DNA from: Alphaproteobacteria bacterium
Lineage (GTDB): Bacteria > Pseudomonadota > Alphaproteobacteria > Sphingomonadales > Sphingomonadaceae
Assembly: GCA_030430365.1 (NCBI GenBank)
Contig: JAUIFP010000023.1
Coordinates: forward strand, 1-41,344
DNA length: 41,344 nucleotides
Reading direction: 5' to 3'
Both the position numbers and the translations under genes were made by a program. Positions 7,728-17,109 of this stretch are shown here, piece by piece. The notes below the pieces were generated by a model that was given only the letters and a program-made list of their open reading frames with translations, was not told the origin of the DNA and did not search any database. Position 1 is the first letter of the stretch. Every line of letters begins with the position of its first letter.

Positions 7728-9119
7728 TCAGTCTACCGGCAACTCGTCTGCGCTGGGAAGTTCGGGAGTGTCTCCCACGGCCGAAAACAGCCGCACAATG
7801 GAGCTTGCCAGCGCGGCCTGGCTGTCGATGAGAGACTCCCTGCTGGCAATAAGCTGCCGCTGTGAATCGAGGACGTCGAACAGCGTGGCCAACCCTTCCC
7901 GATAGAGCGCGTTGGACTGATTAAACGCGGCTTCGCTTTCCTCGATCGTCTGCGCCAGATCTTCGTTGCGGCCGGAATATGCCTCGATCGCGGCCAGCGA
8001 ATTTTCGACTTCGGCCAAGACCTCAAGGATGGATTGCCGGTAATCCGCAAACCGCGCCTCTGCTTCCGCTTCCGCGGCGTCGACTTCTGCCCGTCTCCGC
8101 CCTCCGTCGAAGAGCGGCAGGTCCAATGCCGCGCCGACCGTCAGCAGGACTTCCGAAAACAGGCCGTCGACTGTGCCGTCCCCTGCGATCACCTCTCCGG
8201 GAATAGTCAGGGAAGGCATCAGGTCGGAACGTTCAATGCCGATCTGCGCCGCCGCTTCGATCAATCGCGCTTCTGATACGAGCAGATCGGGCCTGCGGCG
8301 CAGCAGGTCTGCAGGCACACCGATGGGCGGCCCCTCCCCGTAGCTGGGTATGCCAAGCGCAGTCTCACCGGCCATAGGCGTCTCACCCGGCGTCTCTCCG
8401 GCGAGCACTGCCAGCGAATGGGCGGCGCGCGCGCGCTCCAGTTCGAGCAGGCCCCGCTGGGCACGGGTTTGCGAAAGGTCTGCTGCCGCGCGGCGCACGT
8501 CGAGATTTGCAGACAGCCCCGCTTCGTATCGCAGCGTCACCACGCGCAGGGTTTGCTCCTGCAATTGCGTCGATTGCTCCAGAAGTGCCAGGCGCTCGCC
8601 CGTCCGGCGCAGTTCGATGAATTGCAGTGCGACGCTGGCGGCTATGATCCTTCGCTGATCCGCCACCAGATATTCCGCTGCCGAGGCGGCGGCCGCGGCC
8701 GCCTGTATCTCGGCGGACAGACGCCCAGATAGATCGGGATCGAACAGGGCAAAGGCGCCGGCAGAGGCAGAAGTGACATCTCCGTCGGACGAGCTTTCCA
8801 GTTCGATCGAACCGGCTAGATCGAGCGACGGCAAACGGTCGCCGCGTTCTGCCCTCAGAAAGGCTCTGGCTCGTTCCAGGCGCGCCCGGGCGGCAGAAAT
8901 ATCGAGATTTTGCTCGAGCGCCTTTTCGACCAGCCCTTCAAGCACCGGATCGTCGAAGCCGCGCCACCATTGCTCCTCCGCCCCCGAAGGCGGCCGGTAC
9001 TTCGCGGCATAGGCCTCCGGCATGGTTACGTCCTGCGGCCCGCGCGCTTCCGGAATGGAAGCAAGGCAACCTGACAGCAACAAGCTGCCCAGCACTATCC
9101 CGGCGCACCGGACAATCAT
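7728..9119 (-). CDS. RND efflux outer-membrane channel lipoprotein (NodT/OMF family)
   Basis: A 463-residue outer-membrane factor. The N-terminus ends in a lipobox, LLSGC, with C18 as the acylated cysteine. The remainder shows the two long alpha-helical repeats of TolC-like channels, for example NLDISAARARLERARAFLRAERG near residue 75-95 and SALYREGLATLFDVLDSQRQL-type sequence near residue 405-425. It forms the outer-membrane exit duct of the pump encoded just upstream. Its ATG overlaps the pump stop by 4 bases (ATGA), indicating coupled translation. It is the last gene of the three-gene operon. Substrate cannot be told from sequence. Confidence 0.9.
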   Translation of the reverse strand: MIVRCAGIVLGSLLLSGCLASIPEARGPQDVTMPEAYAAKYRPPSGAEEQWWRGFDDPVLEGLVEKALEQNLDISAARARLERARAFLRAERGDRLPSLDLAGSIELESSSDGDVTSASAGAFALFDPDLSGRLSAEIQAAAAAASAAEYLVADQRRIIAASVALQFIELRRTGERLALLEQSTQLQEQTLRVVTLRYEAGLSANLDVRRAAADLSQTRAQRGLLELERARAAHSLAVLAGETPGETPMAGETALGIPSYGEGPPIGVPADLLRRRPDLLVSEARLIEAAAQIGIERSDLMPSLTIPGEVIAGDGTVDGLFSEVLLTVGAALDLPLFDGGRRRAEVDAAEAEAEARFADYRQSILEVLAEVENSLAAIEAYSGRNEDLAQTIEESEAAFNQSNALYREGLATLFDVLDSQRQLIASRESLIDSQAALASSIVRLFSAVGDTPELPSADELPVD

Positions 9120-12100
9120 GCCCTGGCTCCAAGTGCCTCGCCCTCGTCCACATTGGCGATTTCCTCTTCCAGCCCGGCAAGGTCCATGCTGCGCGGTTTC
9201 CCGAAACGGGCAATGCCGAAATAGAAAACAGGCGTCAGGAACAGGGTGAAGATCGCGGCGATACCAAGTCCCCCGAAGATCACCCAGCCGATCGATTCAC
9301 GCGCCTCTGCACCTGCACCGCTGGCCAGAACCAGCGGGAGCGCGCCAAGCACTGTCGAAATCAATGTCATGGCAATGGGGCGGAGCCTGATCGATGCAGC
9401 CTCTTCGATCGCGCTGCGCAAATCCCGTCCCTGATGACGCAACTGGTCCGCGAACTCCACGATCAACACGCCGTTCTTGGCCATCAGACCGATGAGCATC
9501 ACCAGGCCGATCTGCGAATAGATGTTGAGCGAAATGCCCGACAGGAAGAGCGAGAGGATCGCGGCGGCAAGTGCGAAGGGAATCGTCAGGATCACCACCA
9601 ATGCGCTGGTGAGCCGCTCAAACTGCGCCACCAGCACAAGGAACACGATCACGAAGGCAAAGAAGTAGGTCAGCAGCAAATCCCGGGTCGTCTCCTGCAA
9701 GGTTTCCGCCTCGCCCTGCAGGACCATGTCGATATTGTCGGCCACGGTTTCGTCGGCCAGCCGGCGGATTTCCGCGACGGCGGCCTCCAGTGCCGTGCCC
9801 GAGGCGACGTTTACGTCGAACTCGATCGCCCGGCGCTGCTCGGTGCGGTCAAGCTCGGCCGCGATGCCCTGTTCCGTCAGGCTCGTGACGTTGGTCAGCG
9901 GAACCAGCCGCCCGCCATCGCCCCGAACATAGAGGTTCCGCAAATCATCGGGACTGGTGATCGACACGGCCTCGGACGTGAGGAAGATTGGCACGGCCTC
10001 GTCATCGACATTGAGGTCCGCAATTTCCGTGCCCCCCACCATGGAACGCAAGGTAATCGCCAGGTCGTTCAGATCCACGCCCAGGTCCGCGGCGCTGCGC
10101 CGGTCGATCGCGAGAGAGACTTGCGGCTGCGTCGGCTGATAGGAAATGTCCGGATTGGAAAGAATGTCCGATTGCGTATCGATCGCCCTCGCCAATTCCT
10201 GGGCCGAAAGGTAGATCTCCGGATAGTCCGGGCCGGTCAGCGCGACTTCGAGTTCGTCCGTTCCGCCGCCGCCGAAGCTCAGAGTGCCGCGCCCGCTGAC
10301 ATTGACTCGCGAGCCGGGGATATCCTGCATGGGGCCCGACAATTGGCGAACGACTTCGGACTGGGTCACCTCGCGTTCGCCCCACGGGGCAAGCGTCGCA
10401 AACACCAGAACTCTGTTGGGGTCGTAACGACCGACGATGGAGAGCGTGGAACGAATAACCCCGCTTTCCACCAACGGGGCGAGCTGCGCCTCGATCTCGT
10501 CCAGTTCCCGGTCCATGAAATCGATCCCGACGCCATCGGGCCCGGTCGCAAAAATCCGGACGGAGCCGCGATCCTCATCGGGGACGAGTTCGTTTTCGAT
10601 TGTACTATAGAGCAGTGCGGCCATCGCGGCAGCGGCCAGAGAGCCCCCCACTGTAAGCCATGGACGGTCCAGACATCGCCCAAGGCCTGTTTGATACCAT
10701 CCGTTGATCTTGCGGCCTTTGTCGGTAAGCCAGCCGCTGCTTGAAGCCGAAGTCAAATCCAGGCGTGCGGCAAGCGCGGGAACAAGGGAAAGCGCCACAA
10801 AGGACGAAATGATGACGGCGATCGCCAGGACGAAGCCGAACTCCCTGAACAATCGCCCGGTTTCGGATGGCAGGAAAGAGATCGGCACGAAGACCGAAAC
10901 CAGCACAGCCGTCGTCGCAATTACGGCAAAGAAAACCTGGCGCGTTCCAAGCACGGCAGCAGCGCGCTGCGCCAAGCCTTTCCCCTGAAGGCGCTGCGTG
11001 TTTTCGAGCACAACGATTGCATCGTCCACGATCAACCCGGTCGCCAGCACCAGTGCCAGCAAGGTCAGCAGATTAATCGAAAAGCCAAGCAGCCAGATCG
11101 CCGCGATGACGCCAATCAGTGCCACCGGGATCGAAGTGGCGGGAATGATCGTCGTTCTGACCGACCGGAAAAACACCAGCATCGTGCAGACGACAACGGC
11201 GATTGTGAAAAGCAGCGTTATCAGCACTTCGCGCACGGATATTCGGATGAATTCGGCGTCGTCGGAAATTACGTCGACGGAAATATCCGAAAATCGCTCG
11301 TTCAATCGTTCGACGGTTCGATTGATCGAATCCGATATCTCGATCGTGTTGGAGCTGGCCTGCCTGATCACCCCCAGGCCAATCACCCGCTCGCCATTCA
11401 GACGCACGAAATTGGTCGCGTCGGCCGGCGCGAAATATGTGCGCGCCACATCGCCGACCCGGGTCGTGCCCTGAATAAGGACATCCGCCATCCGTTCCGG
11501 ATCGCTGGCGCTTGCATCCGCTCTGACCAGCAATTCCTGAGCGTCCGATCTGAAGCTGCCGATCGGCACGTCGAAAGGCGCGCCCTGCAACGCCGCAGCG
11601 ACATCCGATATCGTCAGCTCGAAACGTCGCAGACGCTGCGGATCGACGACAACGCGCATCTGCCGCGGGCGGGAACCGAATTGGTTGATGCTCGCCACAC
11701 CCTCCGCGGTCAGCAGCTCCGGAATAATATCATTCTCGACGATACTGCTGAGTTCGGCTTCGTCCCGCGAATTGCTCGATACGGCGAGCGTCATGATCGA
11801 ACTCGCCTCGTCATCGGCTTTGACGATCTGAATCTGTTCCACCCGGTCAGGCAGGTCGCGGGTTATCCGGCTCACCGCCTCGCGCACATCCGCGGCCGCC
11901 GTATCGAGATCGGTACCGGGATTGAATTCCAGGTGGACGCGCGAATTGTTCTCCTCGCTGGCGGAACTGATCTGCCGCACGCCCGAAACGCGCGCGGCCG
12001 CGTCCTCCAGAACGCTCGTCACCTCGGCATCCATCGTTTCCGGCGCCGCGCCGGGCAGCGTGGCCCGCACCGTGACGCGGGGCCGATCGATATTGGGCAA

Positions 12101-12220
12101 TTCGCGCACTTCGACACCCAGGAAGGCTGCAATCCCGGCAATCACGATCAGAAGATTGAGCACGCCGATCAGCAGCGGCCGTTTTACCGCAAGAAGCGGA
12201 AGGTCGTTCTTCTCCTTCAC
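9116..12220 (-). CDS. RND multidrug efflux pump, inner-membrane permease (AcrB/MexF-like)
   Basis: A 1034-residue HAE1-type RND transporter. It begins with a single helix (RPLLIGVLNLLIVIAGIAAF) and a large periplasmic loop, then a helix bundle with GLIVDDAIVVLENTQR near residue 395-410. The paired aspartates there form the proton relay. A second periplasmic loop and C-terminal bundle follow (QIGLVMLIGLMAKNGVLIVEFADQLR). Length is typical of the family. It overlaps the adaptor gene upstream and the channel gene downstream by 4 bases each, so the three subunits are probably made in concert. It would export hydrophobic or aromatic compounds using the proton gradient. A link with the nearby aromatic cluster is only a guess. 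Confidence 0.93.
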   Translation of the reverse strand: MKEKNDLPLLAVKRPLLIGVLNLLIVIAGIAAFLGVEVRELPNIDRPRVTVRATLPGAAPETMDAEVTSVLEDAAARVSGVRQISSASEENNSRVHLEFNPGTDLDTAAADVREAVSRITRDLPDRVEQIQIVKADDEASSIMTLAVSSNSRDEAELSSIVENDIIPELLTAEGVASINQFGSRPRQMRVVVDPQRLRRFELTISDVAAALQGAPFDVPIGSFRSDAQELLVRADASASDPERMADVLIQGTTRVGDVARTYFAPADATNFVRLNGERVIGLGVIRQASSNTIEISDSINRTVERLNERFSDISVDVISDDAEFIRISVREVLITLLFTIAVVVCTMLVFFRSVRTTIIPATSIPVALIGVIAAIWLLGFSINLLTLLALVLATGLIVDDAIVVLENTQRLQGKGLAQRAAAVLGTRQVFFAVIATTAVLVSVFVPISFLPSETGRLFREFGFVLAIAVIISSFVALSLVPALAARLDLTSASSSGWLTDKGRKINGWYQTGLGRCLDRPWLTVGGSLAAAAMAALLYSTIENELVPDEDRGSVRIFATGPDGVGIDFMDRELDEIEAQLAPLVESGVIRSTLSIVGRYDPNRVLVFATLAPWGEREVTQSEVVRQLSGPMQDIPGSRVNVSGRGTLSFGGGGTDELEVALTGPDYPEIYLSAQELARAIDTQSDILSNPDISYQPTQPQVSLAIDRRSAADLGVDLNDLAITLRSMVGGTEIADLNVDDEAVPIFLTSEAVSITSPDDLRNLYVRGDGGRLVPLTNVTSLTEQGIAAELDRTEQRRAIEFDVNVASGTALEAAVAEIRRLADETVADNIDMVLQGEAETLQETTRDLLLTYFFAFVIVFLVLVAQFERLTSALVVILTIPFALAAAILSLFLSGISLNIYSQIGLVMLIGLMAKNGVLIVEFADQLRHQGRDLRSAIEEAASIRLRPIAMTLISTVLGALPLVLASGAGAEARESIGWVIFGGLGIAAIFTLFLTPVFYFGIARFGKPRSMDLAGLEEEIANVDEGEALGARA

Positions 12221-13326
12221 GCCTCGGGCCCAGGCTCGGCGTCTGCCGGATCAGCGGAATCGACTTCGATATCCTGCACCTCTTCCTGCCGCGGCTTGAC
12301 CAGCCTGACTGACTGGCCTTCGCGCACTTTCTGCACGCCTTCCACAATCACCAGATCGTCCCCGGCCAGTTCAGCCTCGACCAGGGCGCTGCCTTCCCGC
12401 CGTGCAGCGATGGTGACGGGCAAGCGTTTCGCAGCGCCTTCGCGCACTACCCACAGATAGGAACCGTCTCCGCCCCAAACGATCGCTTCTTCCGGCACGC
12501 TTGGAAGCATCCGTCCGCTATCCACGAACAGCACACGAAAACTCATCCCTGGGCGCAGCGTGTCGTCCGAATTGTCGATCGCCGTGCGCACGACATAGGT
12601 GCGCTGCTCGTCGGAAATGGTCGAATCGGTCGCGATGACCTTCGCCTCGATCATTCGGTCCGGTTCGGAAAATGGCGAAACGGTAACCGCGGAACCTGGC
12701 CCCAAGCGGCCGAATGCCGTTTCCGGTGCTGGGAAGTCGACGAACAGGGTTTGCCGCCGGTCCAGCTGCGCGATGATCGTATCGGGCGCGATACGGTCCC
12801 CGACATCGATTTGTGTCAGCCCGATATGACCTGAGAATGGCGCCGTTACCGTCCTGTCGGAAAGCGCGGTCTTTGCCTGTTCCAGCTCCACTCTGGCAGA
12901 GGCCAGTGCAGTCTCGCCTGCCTCGATCTGGCTTTGCGAGATTGCGCCTGTCCCCTCGATCCTGCGATAGCGGGACAGGAGCTGAGATGCTTCGCGAAGG
13001 CGCACTTCCGCCGCTTCGACGGACAGACGCTCACGGCGGCTGTCGAGTTCGACCAGCGGCTGCCCTTTTCTGACGAAATCACCTGCCGAGAATCGGACCG
13101 AGCGCACCAGGCCCGCTGCCTCGGGATGCAGCTCGGCAGAGATTTCCGCCCGGGAAGATCCCACGACTTCGACCCGAAGCTGCTGCGGAACGCTTTGCGG
13201 CTGCTGGGCAACAACGGCCACTGCTTCGGACCCGCCGTCCTGTTCGGATGCCGCGCAGCTGCCCAGCAGGAGGCAGGCTGCAACCCAAAACGGGCGGCAA
13301 AATATCGATTTACGACTGAGGGGCAT
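12217..13326 (-). CDS. RND efflux periplasmic adaptor lipoprotein (MFP/HlyD family)
   Basis: A 369-residue membrane fusion protein. The signal ends in LLLGSC with C24 as the lipid-modified cysteine. VEVVGSSRAEISAELHPEAAGLVRSVRFSAGDFVRKGQPLVELD is the lipoyl half-motif region. A helical hairpin follows (AAEVRLREASQLLSRYRRI), then FSGHIGLTQIDVGDRI and the beta-barrel domain. It bridges the pump and the outer-membrane channel in the periplasm. First gene of the operon: its stop overlaps the pump start (ATGA). Its promoter should lie in 13327-13480, where there is a small dyad at 13415-13431. No regulator gene of the TetR or MarR type is adjacent. Confidence 0.9.
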   Translation of the reverse strand: MPLSRKSIFCRPFWVAACLLLGSCAASEQDGGSEAVAVVAQQPQSVPQQLRVEVVGSSRAEISAELHPEAAGLVRSVRFSAGDFVRKGQPLVELDSRRERLSVEAAEVRLREASQLLSRYRRIEGTGAISQSQIEAGETALASARVELEQAKTALSDRTVTAPFSGHIGLTQIDVGDRIAPDTIIAQLDRRQTLFVDFPAPETAFGRLGPGSAVTVSPFSEPDRMIEAKVIATDSTISDEQRTYVVRTAIDNSDDTLRPGMSFRVLFVDSGRMLPSVPEEAIVWGGDGSYLWVVREGAAKRLPVTIAARREGSALVEAELAGDDLVIVEGVQKVREGQSVRLVKPRQEEVQDIEVDSADPADAEPGPEA

Positions 13327-13414
13327 GGTGTCGCGTGTCGCGGCTTCTCTTCCTTTACGTCACGATCATGGTAACCGGTTGAAACAGAACTAACCACATC
13401 TGAAGTTGCAAACG

Positions 13415-13431
13415 GGACAATAAGTTTGTCC
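13415..13431. promoter_or_regulatory. Dyad GGACAA-TAAGT-TTGTCC upstream of the RND operon
   Basis: Perfect 6-base arms around a 5-base spacer, about 90 bases before the adaptor start. Just downstream lies GTAACCGGTT (about 13371-13380), itself with an 8-base palindrome. These are candidate promoter/operator elements for the efflux operon. The dyad could instead act as a stem after the TonB-receptor gene only on the other side, which is unlikely because that gene ends away from it. Confidence 0.3.
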
Positions 13432-13480
13432 TCCGTGTGGAAGAAATGTCAGCGATACAGGCGATGCTGCGGCCTTGGCA

Positions 13481-15550
13481 TCAATCGAGGACCCACTTCG
13501 CGCTGACATACCAGAGCTGATGCGAATTGCGTTCGCGGTACTCGCGCATGAACGGTGCGGGCACGGACCGGTCCGGATCGTACATGTCGCGCCAGCGTTT
13601 TACCGGCACGTCGAACAGGTTCGATACGCCAATCGACGTCGTCAGCTGACGGGTCGGCCGATATTCTATGAATGCCGACACATTGGGATTGATGTTCTGA
13701 TATTTGTCCAGTTCGCTTCGGCGGAAACTGGTCGTTGCCGTGGCGCCCTTGACGTCCACGCCCCAGGCAAACGTATCGAAGTCCTGACGGAACGCCGCCG
13801 AATAGGCGAAAGTGCTGATCTCCTTGAATGGGCCTCCCGAAAACGGCCTGGGTTCAAGCGTATATGGGTCGACGACCGATGTATCCAGATATGTCGCCGA
13901 TCCGCTGAGCCGTCCGCCGGCAATGCCGATCCGCGCAAGCGGAATATCGACATTCAGCGTGGCGAAGCTGCGCGTTCCAGTGCCGAGATTGCCGGGCGCA
14001 TCGAACCCGCCTTCGGTCGGCACGCGGTCCTGCAGCTTGGAAATCCGGTCATGCCCCAGATCGATCTGAACCCTGCCGTCGCCCAGGATCGGGCGGCTTG
14101 CATTCAGCAGAAACTCCCATGCCCTCTGCGGCTCCAGATCGGCATTGCCGCCGCTCACCCGGCCATCGTTCAGTTCCGCAACGCTTACGAAATCGCCGAA
14201 CTCCAGTTGCGCCACCGTGCGCCTGGCACTGAAGCTGACCTGCCATGCGCCCGGCTGCCAATCGAGTGCCACATTCGGCTTGAAGAAGCCCAGTGACCTG
14301 TTCGCGACCGCATCGCCTGTCAGTTCCAGCTCGGAATATTCATAGGTTACGCCAAGATCGAGGTTGAGATTGCTGCTCAACCCTGTGGACGCGCGCGCAA
14401 AAAGCTCGCCCCGGCGTTCGCTGATGACCGCATTCTCAATCGGAAGGTCGATCCGTGTCCGTTCATCGTCGGCGTCGATGCTGAACAGGCCGGTCTCGCT
14501 GGTCAGTTCGTTATAGGCGGCCTCCCCGCCGATTTCGACCGTCCATCCACGGAGCTTGTCCCGCGTCCAACTGACCCGGCCAACCCGCTCTTCCAGCCGG
14601 TCGTCCAGCAAGTGCTGGTTCCCGCCGATCAGATCCGCGCCGTCGAATGTCAGCGATACATCGTCATTGGCGCGATCCCGACGCGTGGCCAGCGCATTGA
14701 GCTTGATCGCACCGCCCAGCAGCGGCTGCGTAAGATCGCCGCTGAGTTCATAAGTATGCCAGATGTGATCCTGCCGATAGATCTCGTCTCGAACGTCGCC
14801 ATTTGCCGCCACGCGCCTGCTGAATTGGTCGATCGGCCAGGGATCGATCAGATAGGATGCGTTGATATGGGCGGATTCGTCCTCATCCAGTTCGTAGGCC
14901 CAGCCCACGGAAGCGATTTTGTAAGGTTCCCGGCTGTTGCTGAACACCTCGGAGGTTTCCACCAGCCGCCCGGACGGCAGCTCCGTGACCAGGTCTATGC
15001 CGTCCTCGCTATAAGCCATGCTCTCAAGGCTGAATGAGGCGCTGAAGGACGATACGCCGCGATTGAGGACTGCAGAAGCCAATATGGTCGGCCTGATCCT
15101 TCCGCTGGATTCACGCTCCATCTTCGCTTCGAGCGTGCCGGCAATGCCGCTCTGCTCATTGAGCACGATATTCGCGACTTGCGACTTGCCAGTATAGTCG
15201 GCTCCGAAACTGTTACCCGATGCAATCTCGATCCGCAGCACGCGCGAGGCGGGTATGCGCGACAATACCGTGGCAAGGCTGTCGCTCTTCGAGCTCGGCC
15301 GCTGCCCGTTGATCACGACATTGCCTGCCGCCTGACCGAAGCCGCGGACACCCATTTCGCCGCTCTCAAGCACGAAGCCCGGCAGCCGTTCGATCATTTG
15401 CAATGCGTTGGCGGGAGAGAATGATTCGAAGAAGGCCGCCTCATAGACGATGCGCCCCTCTTCCGATCGCATCTGGGCACTTACCGATGCAGGCATCACT
15501 GCGGCCGACAGGATCAGACAAAGTCCTATGAATTTCTTCTCTACCCTCAC
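13481..15550 (-). CDS. TonB-dependent outer-membrane receptor
   Basis: About 689 residues. The chosen start is a GTG at 15550 because GGAAGG lies 7 bases upstream; the frame also opens at a TTG at 15565. A signal peptide is clear (KKFIGLCLILSAAVMPASVSAQ). The plug domain follows, with ANALQMIERLPGFVLESGEMGVRGFGQAAGNVVINGQRPSSKSD, the usual N-terminal gating region. The rest is a beta-barrel rich in alternating aromatic strands. The C-terminus (SHQLWYVSAKWVLD) includes the expected aromatic residues but ends in D rather than an aromatic. It imports a large or scarce ligand with energy from TonB. No ligand-specific sign such as a siderophore operon is visible. It lies upstream of the efflux operon on the same strand, 154 bases away. 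Confidence 0.88.
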   Translation of the reverse strand: MRVEKKFIGLCLILSAAVMPASVSAQMRSEEGRIVYEAAFFESFSPANALQMIERLPGFVLESGEMGVRGFGQAAGNVVINGQRPSSKSDSLATVLSRIPASRVLRIEIASGNSFGADYTGKSQVANIVLNEQSGIAGTLEAKMERESSGRIRPTILASAVLNRGVSSFSASFSLESMAYSEDGIDLVTELPSGRLVETSEVFSNSREPYKIASVGWAYELDEDESAHINASYLIDPWPIDQFSRRVAANGDVRDEIYRQDHIWHTYELSGDLTQPLLGGAIKLNALATRRDRANDDVSLTFDGADLIGGNQHLLDDRLEERVGRVSWTRDKLRGWTVEIGGEAAYNELTSETGLFSIDADDERTRIDLPIENAVISERRGELFARASTGLSSNLNLDLGVTYEYSELELTGDAVANRSLGFFKPNVALDWQPGAWQVSFSARRTVAQLEFGDFVSVAELNDGRVSGGNADLEPQRAWEFLLNASRPILGDGRVQIDLGHDRISKLQDRVPTEGGFDAPGNLGTGTRSFATLNVDIPLARIGIAGGRLSGSATYLDTSVVDPYTLEPRPFSGGPFKEISTFAYSAAFRQDFDTFAWGVDVKGATATTSFRRSELDKYQNINPNVSAFIEYRPTRQLTTSIGVSNLFDVPVKRWRDMYDPDRSVPAPFMREYRERNSHQLWYVSAKWVLD

Positions 15551-15645
15551 TCCACAACCTTCCAATTTTATTATTTTATTTCAGATATTTAATGCATAGC
15601 AATCTATTGTGTTGCTAATGACCTCGCCTTCATTTGCACTATGAG

Positions 15646-15660
15646 ACCAAACCGTTTGGT
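15646..15660. promoter_or_regulatory. Perfect palindrome ACCAAACCGTTTGGT upstream of the TonB receptor
   Basis: Seven-base arms ACCAAAC / GTTTGGT around a central C. It lies about 95 bases before the receptor start, next to an AT-rich stretch (15565-15620) that looks like the receptor promoter. It also lies downstream of the glycosyltransferase stop at 15827. The shape suits a TetR- or LacI-family operator. No candidate regulator is adjacent. Confidence 0.45.
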
Positions 15661-15826
15661 ATTGCAACCGCAACACGCCACAAGGCGGAAATTTTGCTTG
15701 TTATCTAGGGGGATAAGAAGGGATTCTGGGGCGCATCGCGGCCTATGCCTGCGAAACGCTCAAGGAGTGTCCAGCCATTGGGTAGAGGCCAGTGCAGCAA
15801 GCGCAATGCACCTGCTTTTTCAGCAG

Positions 15827-16714
15827 TTACAGGCTCTCGATCCGTTCCGGCGTAAGGCGCCCGCGAATTGCGTCGAACAGGCCGAGCCAGTTTCCTTTCA
15901 CCCTGCCCACCCGGTCCACCCAAGGTTCCGACTTGAACATCTTTATGTGGTTGGCCACGAGATTTTTGCCGATAAGTATGACGCCGAAGTCAACCGGCAT
16001 CGTGCCTTTGCGGATGAGGTAGAGCGGATTGATCACCTGCGAATAACCCAGCCGCAAACCCGATTCCCGGCCATGCTTGACGCCCAGATGGACCCCAGCG
16101 AAGGCAGGCGTTTTGACGATCTTGCCACGCGCACTGAGCGCCTGGGCGAAATCGAAGTCTTCCTGCCAAGCGTAGAGGCGCAGCCGTTCGTCGAAACGCA
16201 GGTCCCCAATGGCGGAACTGCGATAGGCCATGTTGCAGCCATAGAGCCCAGGGAGCTCCGAGTAGATCTCAAGCGGAAAGGACTGGCGCGCATCGTGAGC
16301 CGAAATGACCGTATCGGCTTCGCCCGCATCTATGCCCGCGGACTGGATTCCATCTGCAAGCACATCTCCCGTCGCGCCGACGACGTCGGGAAACGCTGCG
16401 AAGAAGCGCGCGACATTCTCCACGCTATAGATCGAAGGGATGAAGTCATCATCGTAGAACAGGATGACGTCGTATCGATCGCCGAGGTAATCGAGTGCAG
16501 CGTTACGCTGTAACGTCAGGCCCTTGGGTGCGAAGACGGACTTCACCCGTTCGTTCTCGACGAAATCCGCCGGCAGGTCATCAGCCGATACGGTAGAGAA
16601 AAGCAGGACGTCCGGCCTGACCGATTGACGCTCCATACGGCCAATCAGATCAGCAATCAGACTGGGGCGGCCAAGACTTGCAATGGCAACCGCGACGCTC
16701 AACTGCCCATTCAT
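15827..16714 (-). CDS. Family 2 glycosyltransferase
   Basis: A 295-residue GT-A-fold glycosyltransferase. It starts with SVAVAIASLGRPSLIADLI, the usual nucleotide-binding first strand of GT2 enzymes. It has an aspartate cluster, FYDDDF (DDD at 88-90), for metal and nucleotide-sugar binding, then GCNMAYRSSAI and the acceptor-side WQED (183-186). No membrane segments are seen, so it probably acts at the cytoplasmic face, adding a sugar to a lipid-linked glycan or exopolysaccharide. It diverges from a second GT2 gene across about 0.4 kb. The donor and acceptor sugars are unknown. Confidence 0.85.
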   Translation of the reverse strand: MNGQLSVAVAIASLGRPSLIADLIGRMERQSVRPDVLLFSTVSADDLPADFVENERVKSVFAPKGLTLQRNAALDYLGDRYDVILFYDDDFIPSIYSVENVARFFAAFPDVVGATGDVLADGIQSAGIDAGEADTVISAHDARQSFPLEIYSELPGLYGCNMAYRSSAIGDLRFDERLRLYAWQEDFDFAQALSARGKIVKTPAFAGVHLGVKHGRESGLRLGYSQVINPLYLIRKGTMPVDFGVILIGKNLVANHIKMFKSEPWVDRVGRVKGNWLGLFDAIRGRLTPERIESL

Positions 16715-17109
16715 GCGCCTATAGCCCTGCGACCGATGCCAAAGCAGGGTGCTTTGAATATGTGGCTAAGCAGGTATGAAACCGCTTCGCTTGAAAGATT
16801 GGCACTGATATTACCTTTGTTCATAGGCGGCGCGGTGCGGGCCAGTCGCAGGGGCATGCAGGCATTTTCGATCGAATAACGAGCCGCTCTTCCATTGCCC
16901 CCGGATTTGGGCGATGCACCTCAAACTTACAAGAGACGCAGCTCAGCGCCCGCCAGCCACGACTATGACCCATGGGCTATTTGCGGAACATTAATCCCGT
17001 GCTTCGCAGATGTCCCACTTGAAGACCTTGCCCCGTCGGAGTTTGCGACTCTTGCCTCATTATGAGAATGTGAAGCGCAAGCTCGCGATTGAATCTAGAG
17101 GATAAGACT
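16715..17109. other. Intergenic region between divergent glycosyltransferase genes
   Basis: About 395 bases without a convincing gene. A short frame from 16758 could encode about 40 residues (starting MWLSRYETASLE) but has no recognisable homology and no strong ribosome site. Promoters for both flanking glycosyltransferase genes should lie here. I see no clear repeat or RNA. Confidence 0.5.

Noticed and set aside
9434-10744. A 436-residue open frame on the plus strand inside the RND pump gene
   Set aside because: It is antisense to a full-length, well-conserved pump. Its translation is low in hydrophobic order, rich in H, R and G, and matches nothing. Long antisense frames are common in GC-rich genes.
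16758-16879. Short frame (about 40 residues, MWLSRYETASLE) between the glycosyltransferases
   Set aside because: No homology I can name, no strong ribosome site, and it lies in a likely promoter region.
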